Shown: positions 5,941 through 14,671, counted from the stretch's first letter. The stretch: 28,871 nt of DNA from Salinisphaeraceae bacterium UBA4764 (GCA_002403445.1 DHHU01000005.1:20498-49368), one strand, 5' to 3'. Translations and numbers: made by a program. Notes: generated by a model not told the origin, from the letters alone.

Positions 5941-6702
5941 ATGTGTCGGATCGCCGCGTATATTGGCCCGCCTTGTCGTCTCGACAGTTTTCTGACCATC
6001 CCGCCGCACGCGATTGCGCGTCAGTCCTGGGACGCCCGCGAAATGACCGAGGGCACGGTCAACGCCGATGGCTGGGGGGCCGGTTGGTTTGATGAAGACA
6101 ACCAGCCCGCAGTGTATCGCCACACGCTTCCCATCTGGTCCGATCCCAATATCAGTGCACTGGGTCGGACACTTTACGCCCAAACTTGGTTAGCCAATGT
6201 GCGCAGCGCTACAGAAGGGCTTGGCACTGACTATGCCAATACACAGCCATTTGCTGACGACGAACTCCTGTTCGCGCACAATGGCTTTATCGACCGGTTC
6301 GCCGAGACCCTGCGCGCACGCCTGACCGCCGAACTGAATCCCGAGACACTAACGGCCATCACCGGTAACACCGATTCCGAATACCTGTTTGCGCTGTTGC
6401 GCCAGCAGCGTGGGTCGCTGGCCAACCGGTTGCGCGCGATGCACGATCAAATCAGCCTCTGGATGGCCGATTTACCGAATGTCCGCGCACTGCTGAACTT
6501 TATCGTGACCGATGGCCGTGAGATTGTCGGCATCCGCAATGCCGTTAACGCTCCCCTTCCATCACTCTATTACAATCGCGATTGGCACGGCGGGGCCGTA
6601 ATCGCGTCTGAAGCATTCGACCAGGAGGCCGGATGGAATCCGATGCCCACCAACCAAGTGGTCTCGATCAGCGCCAAACAACCACCGAAACAGGTGGCCT
6701 GA
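5941..6702 (+). CDS. egtC: Gamma-glutamyl-hercynylcysteine sulfoxide hydrolase (class II glutamine amidotransferase-like)
   Basis: Removes the gamma-glutamyl group from the EgtB product in ergothioneine synthesis. Class II amidotransferase-fold enzymes use an N-terminal cysteine exposed by Met removal. Starting at 5941 gives Met-Cys-Arg-Ile-Ala, placing that Cys at position 2. The upstream in-frame ATG at 5926 would bury it and lies inside the inverted repeat, so 5941 is chosen (253 residues). Further family segments are VNADGWGAGWFDE, WLANVRSATEG, FAHNGFIDRF and GNTDSEYLFALL. The 3' end overlaps egtB by 70 bases, and the egtB ribosome binding site lies within this gene, indicating coupled expression. 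EgtC presence implies the gamma-glutamylcysteine route rather than the direct cysteine route. Confidence 0.92.
   Translation: MCRIAAYIGPPCRLDSFLTIPPHAIARQSWDAREMTEGTVNADGWGAGWFDEDNQPAVYRHTLPIWSDPNISALGRTLYAQTWLANVRSATEGLGTDYANTQPFADDELLFAHNGFIDRFAETLRARLTAELNPETLTAITGNTDSEYLFALLRQQRGSLANRLRAMHDQISLWMADLPNVRALLNFIVTDGREIVGIRNAVNAPLPSLYYNRDWHGGAVIASEAFDQEAGWNPMPTNQVVSISAKQPPKQVA
6623..6628 (+). promoter_or_regulatory. Strong ribosome binding site for egtB inside egtC
   Basis: AGGAGG (6623-6628) is followed after four bases by the ATG at 6633. It is a full-consensus Shine-Dalgarno embedded in the egtC coding sequence and decides the egtB start. Confidence 0.7.
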
Positions 6703-7835
6703 TCGATTTATCGTCGGTCGCGCGACTGCATCAACTACGATCCATGGCGCGAGCTATGGCCGACGATCTGGCGCCGGCCGAGCGCCGTGCCCAAGCGCAC
6801 GTCGAATTGAGTCCGGTGCTTTGGCATATCGGCCACGTTTTTTTTGTGGAAAACTACTGGCTCGCCGAGTATGTCTTCGGCGACCAGCACGTGACCGACC
6901 GCTGGCGCCGCGTGTATTTCCCTGAGCAGTGTCCGAAGCAGCAGCGAAGCTTCACGTTACCGTCTCTTGATGAGCTCAAGAAGTGGGCGGACGAGGTCTC
7001 AGAGATCAACGATCACTACTGGCAACAGATCGGCGCGGTCTGCAACCCGATCCTAGAGGACAACTACCTGCACGCATTCATTCGTCAACACTATGCCCAA
7101 CATCTTGAAACCATGCGGCTGGCTCGTCACCAACTCGACATCGGGAGCGGCGTGCAACCGACTCATACCATGCCCTCTCGGCCGCCGGATACGACAACGA
7201 TTCAATTCATGCCAACGACGGTCGTCCTCGGCAATGAGGACACCGTTGCCTACGACAATGAAAAACCAAGCCATTACGTCGATATTGACGGCTTCGCAAT
7301 CGGAAAAAAGCCAGTTACGAATGCCGAATGGCTCGGATTCATGTGTGCCGGCGGTTATGATGACAAGACATTCTGGACCGCTGAAGGTTGGGCATGGCGC
7401 TGTGCCAATCACATCAACCGCCCGCAGCACTGGCTGATCGACCAAACAGGTGCCTTACAGATTTCGAACGCCGATCCCGAAATTCCGGGCGAGGACCCTG
7501 TCCACGGCATCAGCTGGTACGAGGCCGTGGCTTTCGCACATTATGCCGGCGCCCGACTGCCGTCGGAAGCTGAATGGGAAACGGCACGACGCAGCGAAAA
7601 GCTAGATTGCGTGGGCCAAGTATGGGAATGGTGCCGCAACGCGTTTTATCCCTATCCGGGTTTTCGAGCCTACCCCTACGATGGCTATTCGAATACTTGG
7701 TTCGACGGAGCGCATATGGTGGCGCGCGGTGGCAGTCGACTTACGGAACCGGAAATCCGGCGTCCCACCTTCCGTAACTTTTATCCCCCCACACACCGGC
7801 ATATTTACGCCGGGCTGCGACTCGCATGGCACTGA
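6633..7835 (+). CDS. egtB: Hercynine oxygenase / sulfoxide synthase EgtB
   Basis: A non-haem iron enzyme that couples hercynine to gamma-glutamylcysteine with O2, forming the C-S bond and sulfoxide. It has 400 residues. The N-terminal DinB-like four-helix domain holds the iron triad: His65 in VLWHIGH, and His153 and His157 in QHYAQH. The 153/157 spacing matches the family H-x3-H. The C-terminal formylglycine-generating-enzyme-type domain follows, with VVLGNED, RLPSEAEWE, VWEWCRN, YPYPGFRAYPYDGY, VARGGSRLT and YAGLRLAWH. It starts at an ATG with a strong AGGAGG, overlapping the end of egtC by 70 bases, and its stop overlaps nadC by 10 bases. The insert before VWEW is short, making the protein a compact member. 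Whether the natural thiol is gamma-glutamylcysteine rests on the presence of egtC. Confidence 0.95.
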   Translation: MESDAHQPSGLDQRQTTTETGGLIDLSSVARLHQLRSMARAMADDLAPAERRAQAHVELSPVLWHIGHVFFVENYWLAEYVFGDQHVTDRWRRVYFPEQCPKQQRSFTLPSLDELKKWADEVSEINDHYWQQIGAVCNPILEDNYLHAFIRQHYAQHLETMRLARHQLDIGSGVQPTHTMPSRPPDTTTIQFMPTTVVLGNEDTVAYDNEKPSHYVDIDGFAIGKKPVTNAEWLGFMCAGGYDDKTFWTAEGWAWRCANHINRPQHWLIDQTGALQISNADPEIPGEDPVHGISWYEAVAFAHYAGARLPSEAEWETARRSEKLDCVGQVWEWCRNAFYPYPGFRAYPYDGYSNTWFDGAHMVARGGSRLTEPEIRRPTFRNFYPPTHRHIYAGLRLAWH

Positions 7836-8713
7836 ATCCATCCGAAACTGATTCATTGGATAGCGCTCGGCCAGCAGATATTGCCTCAACCGTTGCCCAG
7901 GCGTTGGCCGAGGACATCGGTGACGGCGACCGAAATGCCGCATTGGTGAGCGCCGAAGCCACGGCCGAGGCCCAAATCACGGCGCGGGACACCGTCATTA
8001 TCGCCGGCTGCCCCTGGGTCGACGCAGTATTCGCGCAGCTTGATGAAACCATCGTCCTCGACTGGCATGTTGCCGACGGCCAGCGTGTCAAGACAGATCA
8101 ACCGATCTGCACACTCAGCGGCCCAACGCGAGCACTTTTATCAGGCGAACGTACGGCTCTGAATTTCCTGCAACTGTTATCCGGGGTCGCCAGCTCGACG
8201 CGCGAATATGTCGACCGGTTGGCCAAAACCGGTACCCGTATTGTCGATACACGCAAAACTCTGCCCGGCCTGCGCAGCGCGCAGAAATATGCTGTGGTCT
8301 GTGGCGGTGGCGCAAACCATCGTTTTGGTCAATTCGATGCTTTTTTGTTGAAGGAAAACCACATCGCTGCCTTGGGGTCGATCGCCGCGGCCGTCACCAA
8401 TGCGCGACGCAAGGAACCGGGCCTGTTTCTGCAAGTGGAAGTGGAGAATCTCGACGAACTCGATCAAGCACTCGAAGCCAGCGTCGACGGCGTACTACTG
8501 GACAATTTTCCGTCACATGTTCTGGCACGCGCCGTGAACAAAGCCAAAGCCCATCGGCAGCGTTTCCGACAGGATTTGTTGATCGAGGCCTCCGGCGACA
8601 TCAATATGGCCAACCTGCGTGAGATTGCCGATACGGGCGTCGACCGAATTTCGATCGGCGGACTGACCAAGCACATTCGTGCGGCCAATCTGTCGTTTCG
8701 ATTGTACCCCTGA
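7826..8713 (+). CDS. nadC: Nicotinate-nucleotide pyrophosphorylase (carboxylating), quinolinate phosphoribosyltransferase
   Basis: Converts quinolinate and PRPP to nicotinate mononucleotide, CO2 and pyrophosphate in de novo NAD synthesis. At 295 residues it has normal length. Visible family segments are EDIGDGDRN (29-37), GERTALNFLQLLSG (107-120), DTRKTLPGLR (141-150, substrate-binding Arg and Lys), GGGANHRFG (160-168), LLKENH (174-179), VEVENLDEL and LIEASGDIN. The C-terminal DRISIGGLTKH completes the barrel. The start lies 10 bases upstream of the egtB stop in another frame with no clear Shine-Dalgarno, pointing to coupling to egtB translation. It has no known biochemical link to ergothioneine. 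No intrinsic terminator is visible in the following 244 bases. Confidence 0.96.
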   Translation: MALNPSETDSLDSARPADIASTVAQALAEDIGDGDRNAALVSAEATAEAQITARDTVIIAGCPWVDAVFAQLDETIVLDWHVADGQRVKTDQPICTLSGPTRALLSGERTALNFLQLLSGVASSTREYVDRLAKTGTRIVDTRKTLPGLRSAQKYAVVCGGGANHRFGQFDAFLLKENHIAALGSIAAAVTNARRKEPGLFLQVEVENLDELDQALEASVDGVLLDNFPSHVLARAVNKAKAHRQRFRQDLLIEASGDINMANLREIADTGVDRISIGGLTKHIRAANLSFRLYP

Positions 8714-8957
8714 AAAACCGTCGCAAACGTCGGCGGTCCCATCGCGTCGACGGTCTGGTTGCGTAGCGTATGCTAGCCAGATCTCGGGATTTGGCGCGTT
8801 GTTATTGATCATCGGCTAGTCTCTGCCGAGCCTTTGGCATTGGCTGAGTGGATACACCCAAGGGTAGACACAACCACCAAGTTCTGTACCAAATCAATAT
8901 CTTGAGCAGACGCCGTCGCAATCGCGGGGGATGTACGTGGTGATCCGACCAGAAAGC

Positions 8958-10127
8958 TCAGCTGGTGGCTGCCAAGCGCTTGAATCCGGCCTCCAGATCC
9001 GCAATCAAATCTTCAGGATCTTCTAAACCGGCGTGAATACGCAAGGTCGGCCCGTTATCGTGCCAGCGCGTGGCGGAGCGGCTGGCATTGGGATTGACCG
9101 GTAATATCAGGCTCTCGTAACCGCCCCATGAAAATCCCAGACCGAACAATTCCAGATGATCGACTAGCGCCTCGATTTGGGCCCGGCTGACAGGCTGAAG
9201 CTGAACGGCGAACAAGCCGCTCGCTCCGGTAAAATCACGCCGCCAGAGCTCGTGTTGCGGATGGTCGGACCGTGCCGGATGAATCACCCGCGACACCGCC
9301 GGTTGTTGGGCCAACCAGTCGGCGAGTTGCAAACCGTTATCTTGGTGGATGGGCAGCCGCTGGCCCAGGGTGCGCAGGCCGCGCAATCCCAAATAGATAT
9401 CATCCGGGCCAGCACAGTAACCGTGCAACCCCATGGTTCGGCGCACCGGCATGTAGTGGGCCTCGGTACAGTTGATAACGCCGAGCATGGCATCGGCATG
9501 GCCAACAAGATACTTGGTAGCCGCGTGGATGGAAATATCTACGCCGTGTTCCAGACCGCGGAAATAAAGTGGCGTCGCCCATGTGTTGTCGGCCATCACC
9601 GGGATATCGTGGGCGTGTGCCGCATCAGCCAAGGCGGGGACATCACAGATCTCAAACGTCAATGATCCCGGTGACTCCAGGAAAACCGCGCGTGTCGCGG
9701 ATGTGAATTTTTGAGCTAGCGATTTGACGTCGATGGTCGGATCGAAATACTCGGTGGTGACCCCCAGCGGCCGAAGTATAGATTCGCAAACCTTGCGGGT
9801 CGGTCCGTAGACGTTGTCGGCGACCAGCAGATGCGATCCGGATTCAATGACCGAAAACAGAGCGATCGTAATCGCTGCCAGGCCCGAACAAGTTGCCACC
9901 GCACCGTAGGCGCCTTCCAACTCGGCGACGGCATTTTCAAAATTGAACTGTAGCGGCGTGCCGTTTCGTCCGTAATGGATGCCGGCGAACGGGTCGGCAC
10001 TGGAAGCCTCGAGTGCAGCCAGTGAGTCGAACAGCACCGTTGAGGCGTGATACACGGGCGGATTGACCATACCGTGCTGGGCACTCGGATGGCGCCCGGC
10101 GTGGGCCAGTCGGGTCGCGGTTTTCAT
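8958..10127 (-). CDS. metC: Cystathionine beta-lyase (PLP-dependent)
   Basis: A Cys/Met-metabolism PLP enzyme. The closest pattern is MetC, which cleaves cystathionine to homocysteine, pyruvate and ammonia. The PLP lysine is Lys205 in ATKYLVGHADAMLG. MetC-like segments include YGRNGTPLQFNFENAVAELEG, the cofactor-phosphate region TCSGLAA, FLESPGSLTFEICDVPAL, MADNTWATPLYFRG and SWGGYESLILP near the C-terminus. The ATG at 10127 gives a 389-residue protein beginning KTATRLAHAGRHP, as usual in the family. A GTG at 10166 would add 13 atypical residues. It lies downstream of sppA and a glutathionyl-hydroquinone reductase gene on the same strand with short gaps. Cystathionine gamma-synthase or gamma-lyase activity is a less likely alternative. 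Confidence 0.92.
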   Translation of the reverse strand: MKTATRLAHAGRHPSAQHGMVNPPVYHASTVLFDSLAALEASSADPFAGIHYGRNGTPLQFNFENAVAELEGAYGAVATCSGLAAITIALFSVIESGSHLLVADNVYGPTRKVCESILRPLGVTTEYFDPTIDVKSLAQKFTSATRAVFLESPGSLTFEICDVPALADAAHAHDIPVMADNTWATPLYFRGLEHGVDISIHAATKYLVGHADAMLGVINCTEAHYMPVRRTMGLHGYCAGPDDIYLGLRGLRTLGQRLPIHQDNGLQLADWLAQQPAVSRVIHPARSDHPQHELWRRDFTGASGLFAVQLQPVSRAQIEALVDHLELFGLGFSWGGYESLILPVNPNASRSATRWHDNGPTLRIHAGLEDPEDLIADLEAGFKRLAATS

Positions 10128-10182
10128 AATGGAGTTACTCAATAAAGACTGTCTTGATAACGACACGCCAACAAAACTTGGA

Positions 10183-11163
10183 TCACGTATCAGCCCTGGG
10201 TAGATGATCCCGGCCGTGCGGTGCGTCGAGGGCTAAGGTCGGACCTTTCGGCACGATCCCGTTGGGATTGATCCACGGATGACTGGTGTAGTAGTGGCGT
10301 TTGATTTGATGGAAATTCACAGTCTCCGAAACGCCGGGGATTTGATACAGCTCACGGAGATACCCCGACAGATTGGGGTAATCGGCGATCCGGTTCTGGT
10401 TGCACTTGAAATGCCCGAAATAGACGGCGTCGAAGCGCACAAGTGTGACAAACAATCGCCAGTCGGCTTCGGTAATCTGACCGCCAAGCAGATAGCGCTG
10501 ATCGGCCAGAAGCCTATCCAGCCAGTCGAGTGTTGCGAATAAGGCGTCGTATTCGCTCTCGTAGGCCGTCTGGGTGGTCGCAAAACCGGTTTTGTAAACG
10601 CCGTTGTTGACGTGATTGTAAATGGGTTCATTAATGCTATCGATCGCTTCGCGCAGTGCCGGTGGGTAATAATCCAGATCAGGTCGCTCGGCAAACGCGT
10701 TGAACGCCTGGTTCAACATACGCAGGATGTCGGCTGACTCGTTCGAGACGATGGTTTCGCGCTCGCGATCCCAGAGCGTCGGCGTAGTGGCACGGCCGGT
10801 GTAACTCGAGTCGGCTTTCTGGTAGAGCTCGTGGAGATAGAGTACGCCATATAGCGGGTCGGGGTCCGTGCCAGGCGCATTTGAAAACCACCATCCGTTA
10901 GGCCCCATGTAGGGGTCCAGAACCGAGACGCCGATAACGTCTTCCAACCCTTTGAGCTTACGCATGATCAACACCCGGTGTGCCCAAGGACAGGCCAGCG
11001 CGACATACAAATGATAGCGCCCGGCCGCCGCCGGAAAATCGGCGTCGGGCTCGGCCGACACCCAGTTCCGAAAGCCGGGCGACTCCCGCACAAAGCGTCC
11101 ACCAGTGGATTCGGTGTTATAGCCCGTCCGGTCGTGCCATACGCCGTTGATTAATAATCCCAT
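10183..11163 (-). CDS. Glutathionyl-hydroquinone reductase (Xi-class glutathione S-transferase, YqjG/PcpF/ECM4 family)
   Basis: Uses glutathione to reduce glutathionyl-hydroquinones; a cytoplasmic dimer in the family. At 326 residues it has family length. The catalytic motif LYVALACPWAHRVLI carries Cys58 in C-P-W-A, diagnostic for the Xi class. Other matches are the opening NGVWHDRTGYNTESTGGRF, DPYMGPNGWWF, YGVLYLHELYQKADSSYTGRATTPTLWD, VSNESADI (glutathione gamma-Glu binding), and LLGGQITEADWRLFVTLVRFD in the helical domain. It starts 21 bases downstream of sppA and ends 55 bases before the metC ATG, suggesting one operon. The natural quinone substrate is unknown. Confidence 0.93.
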   Translation of the reverse strand: MGLLINGVWHDRTGYNTESTGGRFVRESPGFRNWVSAEPDADFPAAAGRYHLYVALACPWAHRVLIMRKLKGLEDVIGVSVLDPYMGPNGWWFSNAPGTDPDPLYGVLYLHELYQKADSSYTGRATTPTLWDRERETIVSNESADILRMLNQAFNAFAERPDLDYYPPALREAIDSINEPIYNHVNNGVYKTGFATTQTAYESEYDALFATLDWLDRLLADQRYLLGGQITEADWRLFVTLVRFDAVYFGHFKCNQNRIADYPNLSGYLRELYQIPGVSETVNFHQIKRHYYTSHPWINPNGIVPKGPTLALDAPHGRDHLPRADT

Positions 11164-11184
11164 ATCATCACACTCGATATATCG

Positions 11185-12999
11185 TCAGTCTCGGGCGGTC
11201 GCAGCCACACGACAAAAACATCGCGCGTAGCGCCCGTTCGGATCATTCAAATGGTTTGTCAGCCAACCTGCGGTTGTACCCTTTGCAATCCCGGTCAACC
11301 ACGTGGGTAAGTACTTTGCCTCGACATGGGCCGATAAGAAGTGGTTGATCGCCACATCCCAAGCTGGCGGTTGTTCGAGGGTCTCGACATGATAATGGCC
11401 CGATTCCAAACCTGCGAGTTTGGCCAGCGCACGGGCCGCATCGATCGGGCCGCCAAGATGGTCGACCAGCCCAATGTGCTTGGCCGCGCGGCCTGACCAT
11501 ACACGTCCTTTGGCGTTTGCCTTGACAGTGGCTGTCGCCAGATTTCGGGCAGCCGCAACTTTGGTGACAAATTGGGTGTATGCGAAGTCAATACTGGACT
11601 GCATGATCTTGCGGCCCCGGTCGGTAAGCGGATGATTGATCCTCAATAGGCCCGAAAGCGGTGTAGTCCCCACACCGTCTGAATGAATACCAAGTTTGTT
11701 CAATGGCTTGCTGGCCGTGGGTATCAGCCCGAAAACGCCGATCGAACCGGTGATGGTTGTCGGTTCGGCCCAGATCTGGTTGGCGTTCATGCTAATCCAG
11801 TATCCGCCCGACGCGGCAACGCCGGCCATCGAAACGATCACTGGTTTGCCGGCCGCCTGAGTTTCAACGACTTGGCGTCGGATGGCTTCGCTGGCGTTGA
11901 TGCCGCCACCCGGCGAATCAACACGCAGCAGTACGGCCTTCACCCTGTCGTCGGTGCGGGCCTTTTTGAACAAGTGCGTCAACGTCTGGCTGTCCGCGCC
12001 GCTGCTCTGGCCGCCCCCACTCGTAATGTCGCCCGATACCACGATCCGTGCGATTTCCGGCGAGTCGTTTGCCGGCTCACCGGCATCCAATGCGGCGAGG
12101 TAATCGGTGCTATCGATGGGGGTCAGTTGACCCCTGTGATGTGGGTGCGGTTTCGCCAGACTGGCTGCGATTTTCGGCCACGGTGCAATTTTGTCGACTA
12201 GTTTGGACTTTTTGGCTAGCTTTGCCCCGTCACCGTTTAGAGCGGCGAGCCGAGTGGCAAAGTGATCGGCATAGTGGGATATGACATCGGCATCTATCGG
12301 CCGCTTCGCGGTTACCACCTGACGATAGCTTTGCCAAAGCGAATTCGTCCAGGTTTTATTGGCTTTTTTAGCTGCTGGCGACATATCGTTTCGAATCAGC
12401 GGCTCGACGAAAGACTTGTACTTGCCGTGTCGAAACACGTGAATCTTGATGCCGAGTTTGTTGATTGCGTCGGCAAAATAGTTGCGGTAAACACCATAAC
12501 CCGAAAGCAGAACCTGCCCCATCGGGTCAAGAGTGATGGTATTGGCATGGCTTGCCAATTCGTATCTTGCCTGATCGTAGTTGTCGGCCCAGGCAATCAC
12601 CGGTTTGCCGGATTTTTCGAATCGGTCGATTGCGCGGACAATGTCCTGTAACTGGCCAGGTTCGGCTTCGCCAAGACGATCAAGACGCAGATAGAGTTTC
12701 TTGATCCGGACATCGTGGCGTGCTTTGTCGATCGCTCGAATGAGCTTCGGCACAGCCGGTGGACTGGTCAATGCACTGAAATTCTTATCGAGTACCGATT
12801 GAATACCGCTCGGCGCCTGTTCGACCAGATTCCCAGCGGGGCGGATCACAAGCGCCGAATTCTGATTTACGTGCGGCGGCGATTGATGGAACAACCCAAA
12901 GTAGACGGCCAGCGGGACAACAATGAATATCCCCAATAAAAGCAGGGCGGCGAGCGCTGTAAGCGAGCGCCAGATAACCGTGAGTAGTTTGCTTAACAT
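11185..12999 (-). CDS. sppA: Signal peptide peptidase SppA, 67K type
   Basis: An inner-membrane serine protease that degrades cleaved signal peptides. It has 604 residues against 618 in E. coli SppA, so it is the tandem-domain form. An N-terminal membrane anchor spans about residues 13-37 (hydrophobic, followed by the periplasmic part). The catalytic Ser-Lys dyad is visible: Lys195 in HGKYKSFVEP in the first repeat and Ser397 in MAGVAASGGYWIS in the second, with DSPGGGINASEA before it and TGSIGVFG after. A longer frame from a TTG at 13044 exists, but the ATG at 12999 has AAGGA about 10 bases upstream and gives a normal anchor. First gene of a probable operon with the hydroquinone reductase and metC, and divergent from trxB. 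Confidence 0.95.
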   Translation of the reverse strand: MLSKLLTVIWRSLTALAALLLLGIFIVVPLAVYFGLFHQSPPHVNQNSALVIRPAGNLVEQAPSGIQSVLDKNFSALTSPPAVPKLIRAIDKARHDVRIKKLYLRLDRLGEAEPGQLQDIVRAIDRFEKSGKPVIAWADNYDQARYELASHANTITLDPMGQVLLSGYGVYRNYFADAINKLGIKIHVFRHGKYKSFVEPLIRNDMSPAAKKANKTWTNSLWQSYRQVVTAKRPIDADVISHYADHFATRLAALNGDGAKLAKKSKLVDKIAPWPKIAASLAKPHPHHRGQLTPIDSTDYLAALDAGEPANDSPEIARIVVSGDITSGGGQSSGADSQTLTHLFKKARTDDRVKAVLLRVDSPGGGINASEAIRRQVVETQAAGKPVIVSMAGVAASGGYWISMNANQIWAEPTTITGSIGVFGLIPTASKPLNKLGIHSDGVGTTPLSGLLRINHPLTDRGRKIMQSSIDFAYTQFVTKVAAARNLATATVKANAKGRVWSGRAAKHIGLVDHLGGPIDAARALAKLAGLESGHYHVETLEQPPAWDVAINHFLSAHVEAKYLPTWLTGIAKGTTAGWLTNHLNDPNGRYARCFCRVAATARD

Positions 13000-13157
13000 G
13001 CAAAGATTTTCCTTAAAGCCCACCAAGATCCGTTCGCCGGCCAATACGCCGACCAGTCTAGCGGTTCAGGGTCGGCTTTTCGACTTGCCGCCCGGCTTGA
13101 ATCCAGCGTCCTACTGCCGCACGTTTATTTCATATTCTCAGAGGAAAAAGTAACCCA

Positions 13158-14171
13158 ATGGCCAGCGATACACGTCAACATCACCGCTTGATTATTCTGG
13201 GCTCCGGGCCAGCCGGCTATACGGCGGCCATCTATGCCGCCCGCGCGGGGCTCGATCCAGTGGTCATTACAGGCATGGAACAAGGCGGTCAGCTCATGAC
13301 CACCACCGATGTCGATAACTGGCCCGGTGATGTGGAGGGCCTGCAAGGTCCTGGCCTCATGGAGCGTATGCAGAAACACGCCGAGCGTTTCAATACCCGG
13401 ATCATATTCGACCATATCCACACCGCCGATCTATCAGCGGACCCGTATCATCTAGAGGGCGACCGGGGCATCTATACCTGCGACGCCCTGATCATCTGCA
13501 CCGGCGCCACCGCACGATATCTAGGCCTGGAATCCGAATCCATGTTCATGGGCAAGGGCGTCTCGGCCTGCGCAACCTGCGATGGGTTTTTCTACAAAAA
13601 CCAAAATGTGGCGGTCATCGGTGGCGGCAACACAGCGCTTGAGGAAGCGCTTTATTTGTCGAACTTGGCTGCTCACGTCACTGTCGTGCATCGGCGTGAC
13701 AAATTTCGCGGCGAAAAGATTTTGGCCGACAAACTCTTCGCCCGCGAGGCCGAGGGCAAAGTATCCATCGTCTGGGACCACCACCTGGACGAAATCCTGG
13801 GGGATGCCACTGGTGTGACCGGCGCGCGTTTGAAACACGCGACAACGGGGGAAACTCAGGAACTTAATGTTGCCGGAGTATTTATTGCGATCGGCCACAA
13901 ACCCAACACTGACCTGTTTGTTGATCAACTCGAGATGAGTGGCGGCTATATTCGCGTTCAGAGTGGTCTTGATGGCAACGCCACGGCCACGACAAAACCC
14001 GGTGTATTTGCCGCGGGTGATGTCATGGACCACGTCTACCGGCAAGCTGTAACTTCGGCTGGAACGGGGTGCATGGCCGCACTCGATGCCGAGAAATATC
14101 TCGATGCACTGGCCGAAGCGTCAGGTCGGGAACCCGTTGTGGAGAGTCAGGAAGCGCGCCGGGTCGGTTAG
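13158..14171 (+). CDS. trxB: Thioredoxin reductase (NADPH)
   Basis: A flavoprotein that passes electrons from NADPH through FAD and a disulfide to thioredoxin. It has 337 residues (E. coli 321). The FAD-binding G-S-G-P-A-G-Y is at 15-21, the redox pair Cys138/Cys141 in ACATCDGFF, and the NADPH site GGGNTALEEA (155-164) with the VHRRDKFRG phosphate clamp. The second FAD motif is GVFAAGDVMDHVYRQA near the C-terminus. A GAGGA-containing stretch lies about 12 bases before the ATG. Transcribed divergently from sppA, and ends against a strong hairpin shared with rplS. Its electron acceptor in the window is not encoded; no thioredoxin gene is present. Confidence 0.98.
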   Translation: MASDTRQHHRLIILGSGPAGYTAAIYAARAGLDPVVITGMEQGGQLMTTTDVDNWPGDVEGLQGPGLMERMQKHAERFNTRIIFDHIHTADLSADPYHLEGDRGIYTCDALIICTGATARYLGLESESMFMGKGVSACATCDGFFYKNQNVAVIGGGNTALEEALYLSNLAAHVTVVHRRDKFRGEKILADKLFAREAEGKVSIVWDHHLDEILGDATGVTGARLKHATTGETQELNVAGVFIAIGHKPNTDLFVDQLEMSGGYIRVQSGLDGNATATTKPGVFAAGDVMDHVYRQAVTSAGTGCMAALDAEKYLDALAEASGREPVVESQEARRVG

Positions 14172-14194
14172 ACAGCCTCGCAAGGAGCCCAAAA

Positions 14195-14219
14195 AAAGAC
14201 CCGCTTACCGCGGGTCTTT
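14195..14219. terminator. Bidirectional Rho-independent terminator between trxB and rplS
   Basis: A 10-bp perfect stem AAAGACCCGC/GCGGGTCTTT around TTACC. On the minus strand it is followed by seven T residues, ideal for ending the ffh-rplS transcript. On the plus strand a shorter TTTCT follows, usable for trxB. The two genes converge on it. Confidence 0.9.
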
Positions 14220-14252
14220 CTAATAGCTAATCTTGATTGCGAAGCAAAACGA

Positions 14253-14600
14253 TTAAACCTTTTCACGAATACGGGCCGCCTTGCCAGTACGACCACGTAA
14301 GTAGTACAGCTTGGACTGGCGGACATCACCCCGGCGCTGCACTTTGATTTCGGCTATGCCCGGCGAATAGGTCTGGAAGACGCGCTCCACGCCTACCCCG
14401 TGCGAAGTCTTGCGTACCGTGAAGGCCGAATTCATACCGCGATTGCGCTTACCAATGACAACGCCTTCAAAAGGTTGAAGCCGCTCGCGGCTGCCCTCGG
14501 TCACGCGAATTTGCACCAACACGGTATCGCCGGCGGAAAAATCCGGCACTTTCTTGCCGCTCATCTGTTCGGCTTCGATTTCGTCGACGATATTGGTCAC
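14253..14600 (-). CDS. rplS: 50S ribosomal protein L19
   Basis: A large-subunit protein at the 30S/50S interface. It has 115 residues, the same length as E. coli L19. Family segments include PDFSAGDTVLVQIRVTEG, RLQPFEGVVIGKRNRGMNSAFTVRK, GVGVERVFQTYSP and the basic C-terminus LYYLRGRTGKAARI. Last gene of the rpsP-rimM-trmD-rplS run. A candidate internal promoter precedes it, and a strong terminator follows. Confidence 0.98.
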   Translation of the reverse strand: MTNIVDEIEAEQMSGKKVPDFSAGDTVLVQIRVTEGSRERLQPFEGVVIGKRNRGMNSAFTVRKTSHGVGVERVFQTYSPGIAEIKVQRRGDVRQSKLYYLRGRTGKAARIREKV

Positions 14601-14671
14601 AAGTCACCTCGGCGTTAATTCGGACTCTGCTCGGCATAACAGCCGGCAAAATGCGCTTGATTAAGCTATCC

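Noticed and set aside
8714..8957. Possible tRNA-like stretch (GGCTGAGTGG near 8843) and terminator between nadC and metC
   Set aside because: Only a D-arm-like string is present. No acceptor, anticodon or T arms pair around it, and the 7-bp ACCGTCG/CGACGGT repeat has no T-run. I see no gene in this 244-base gap.
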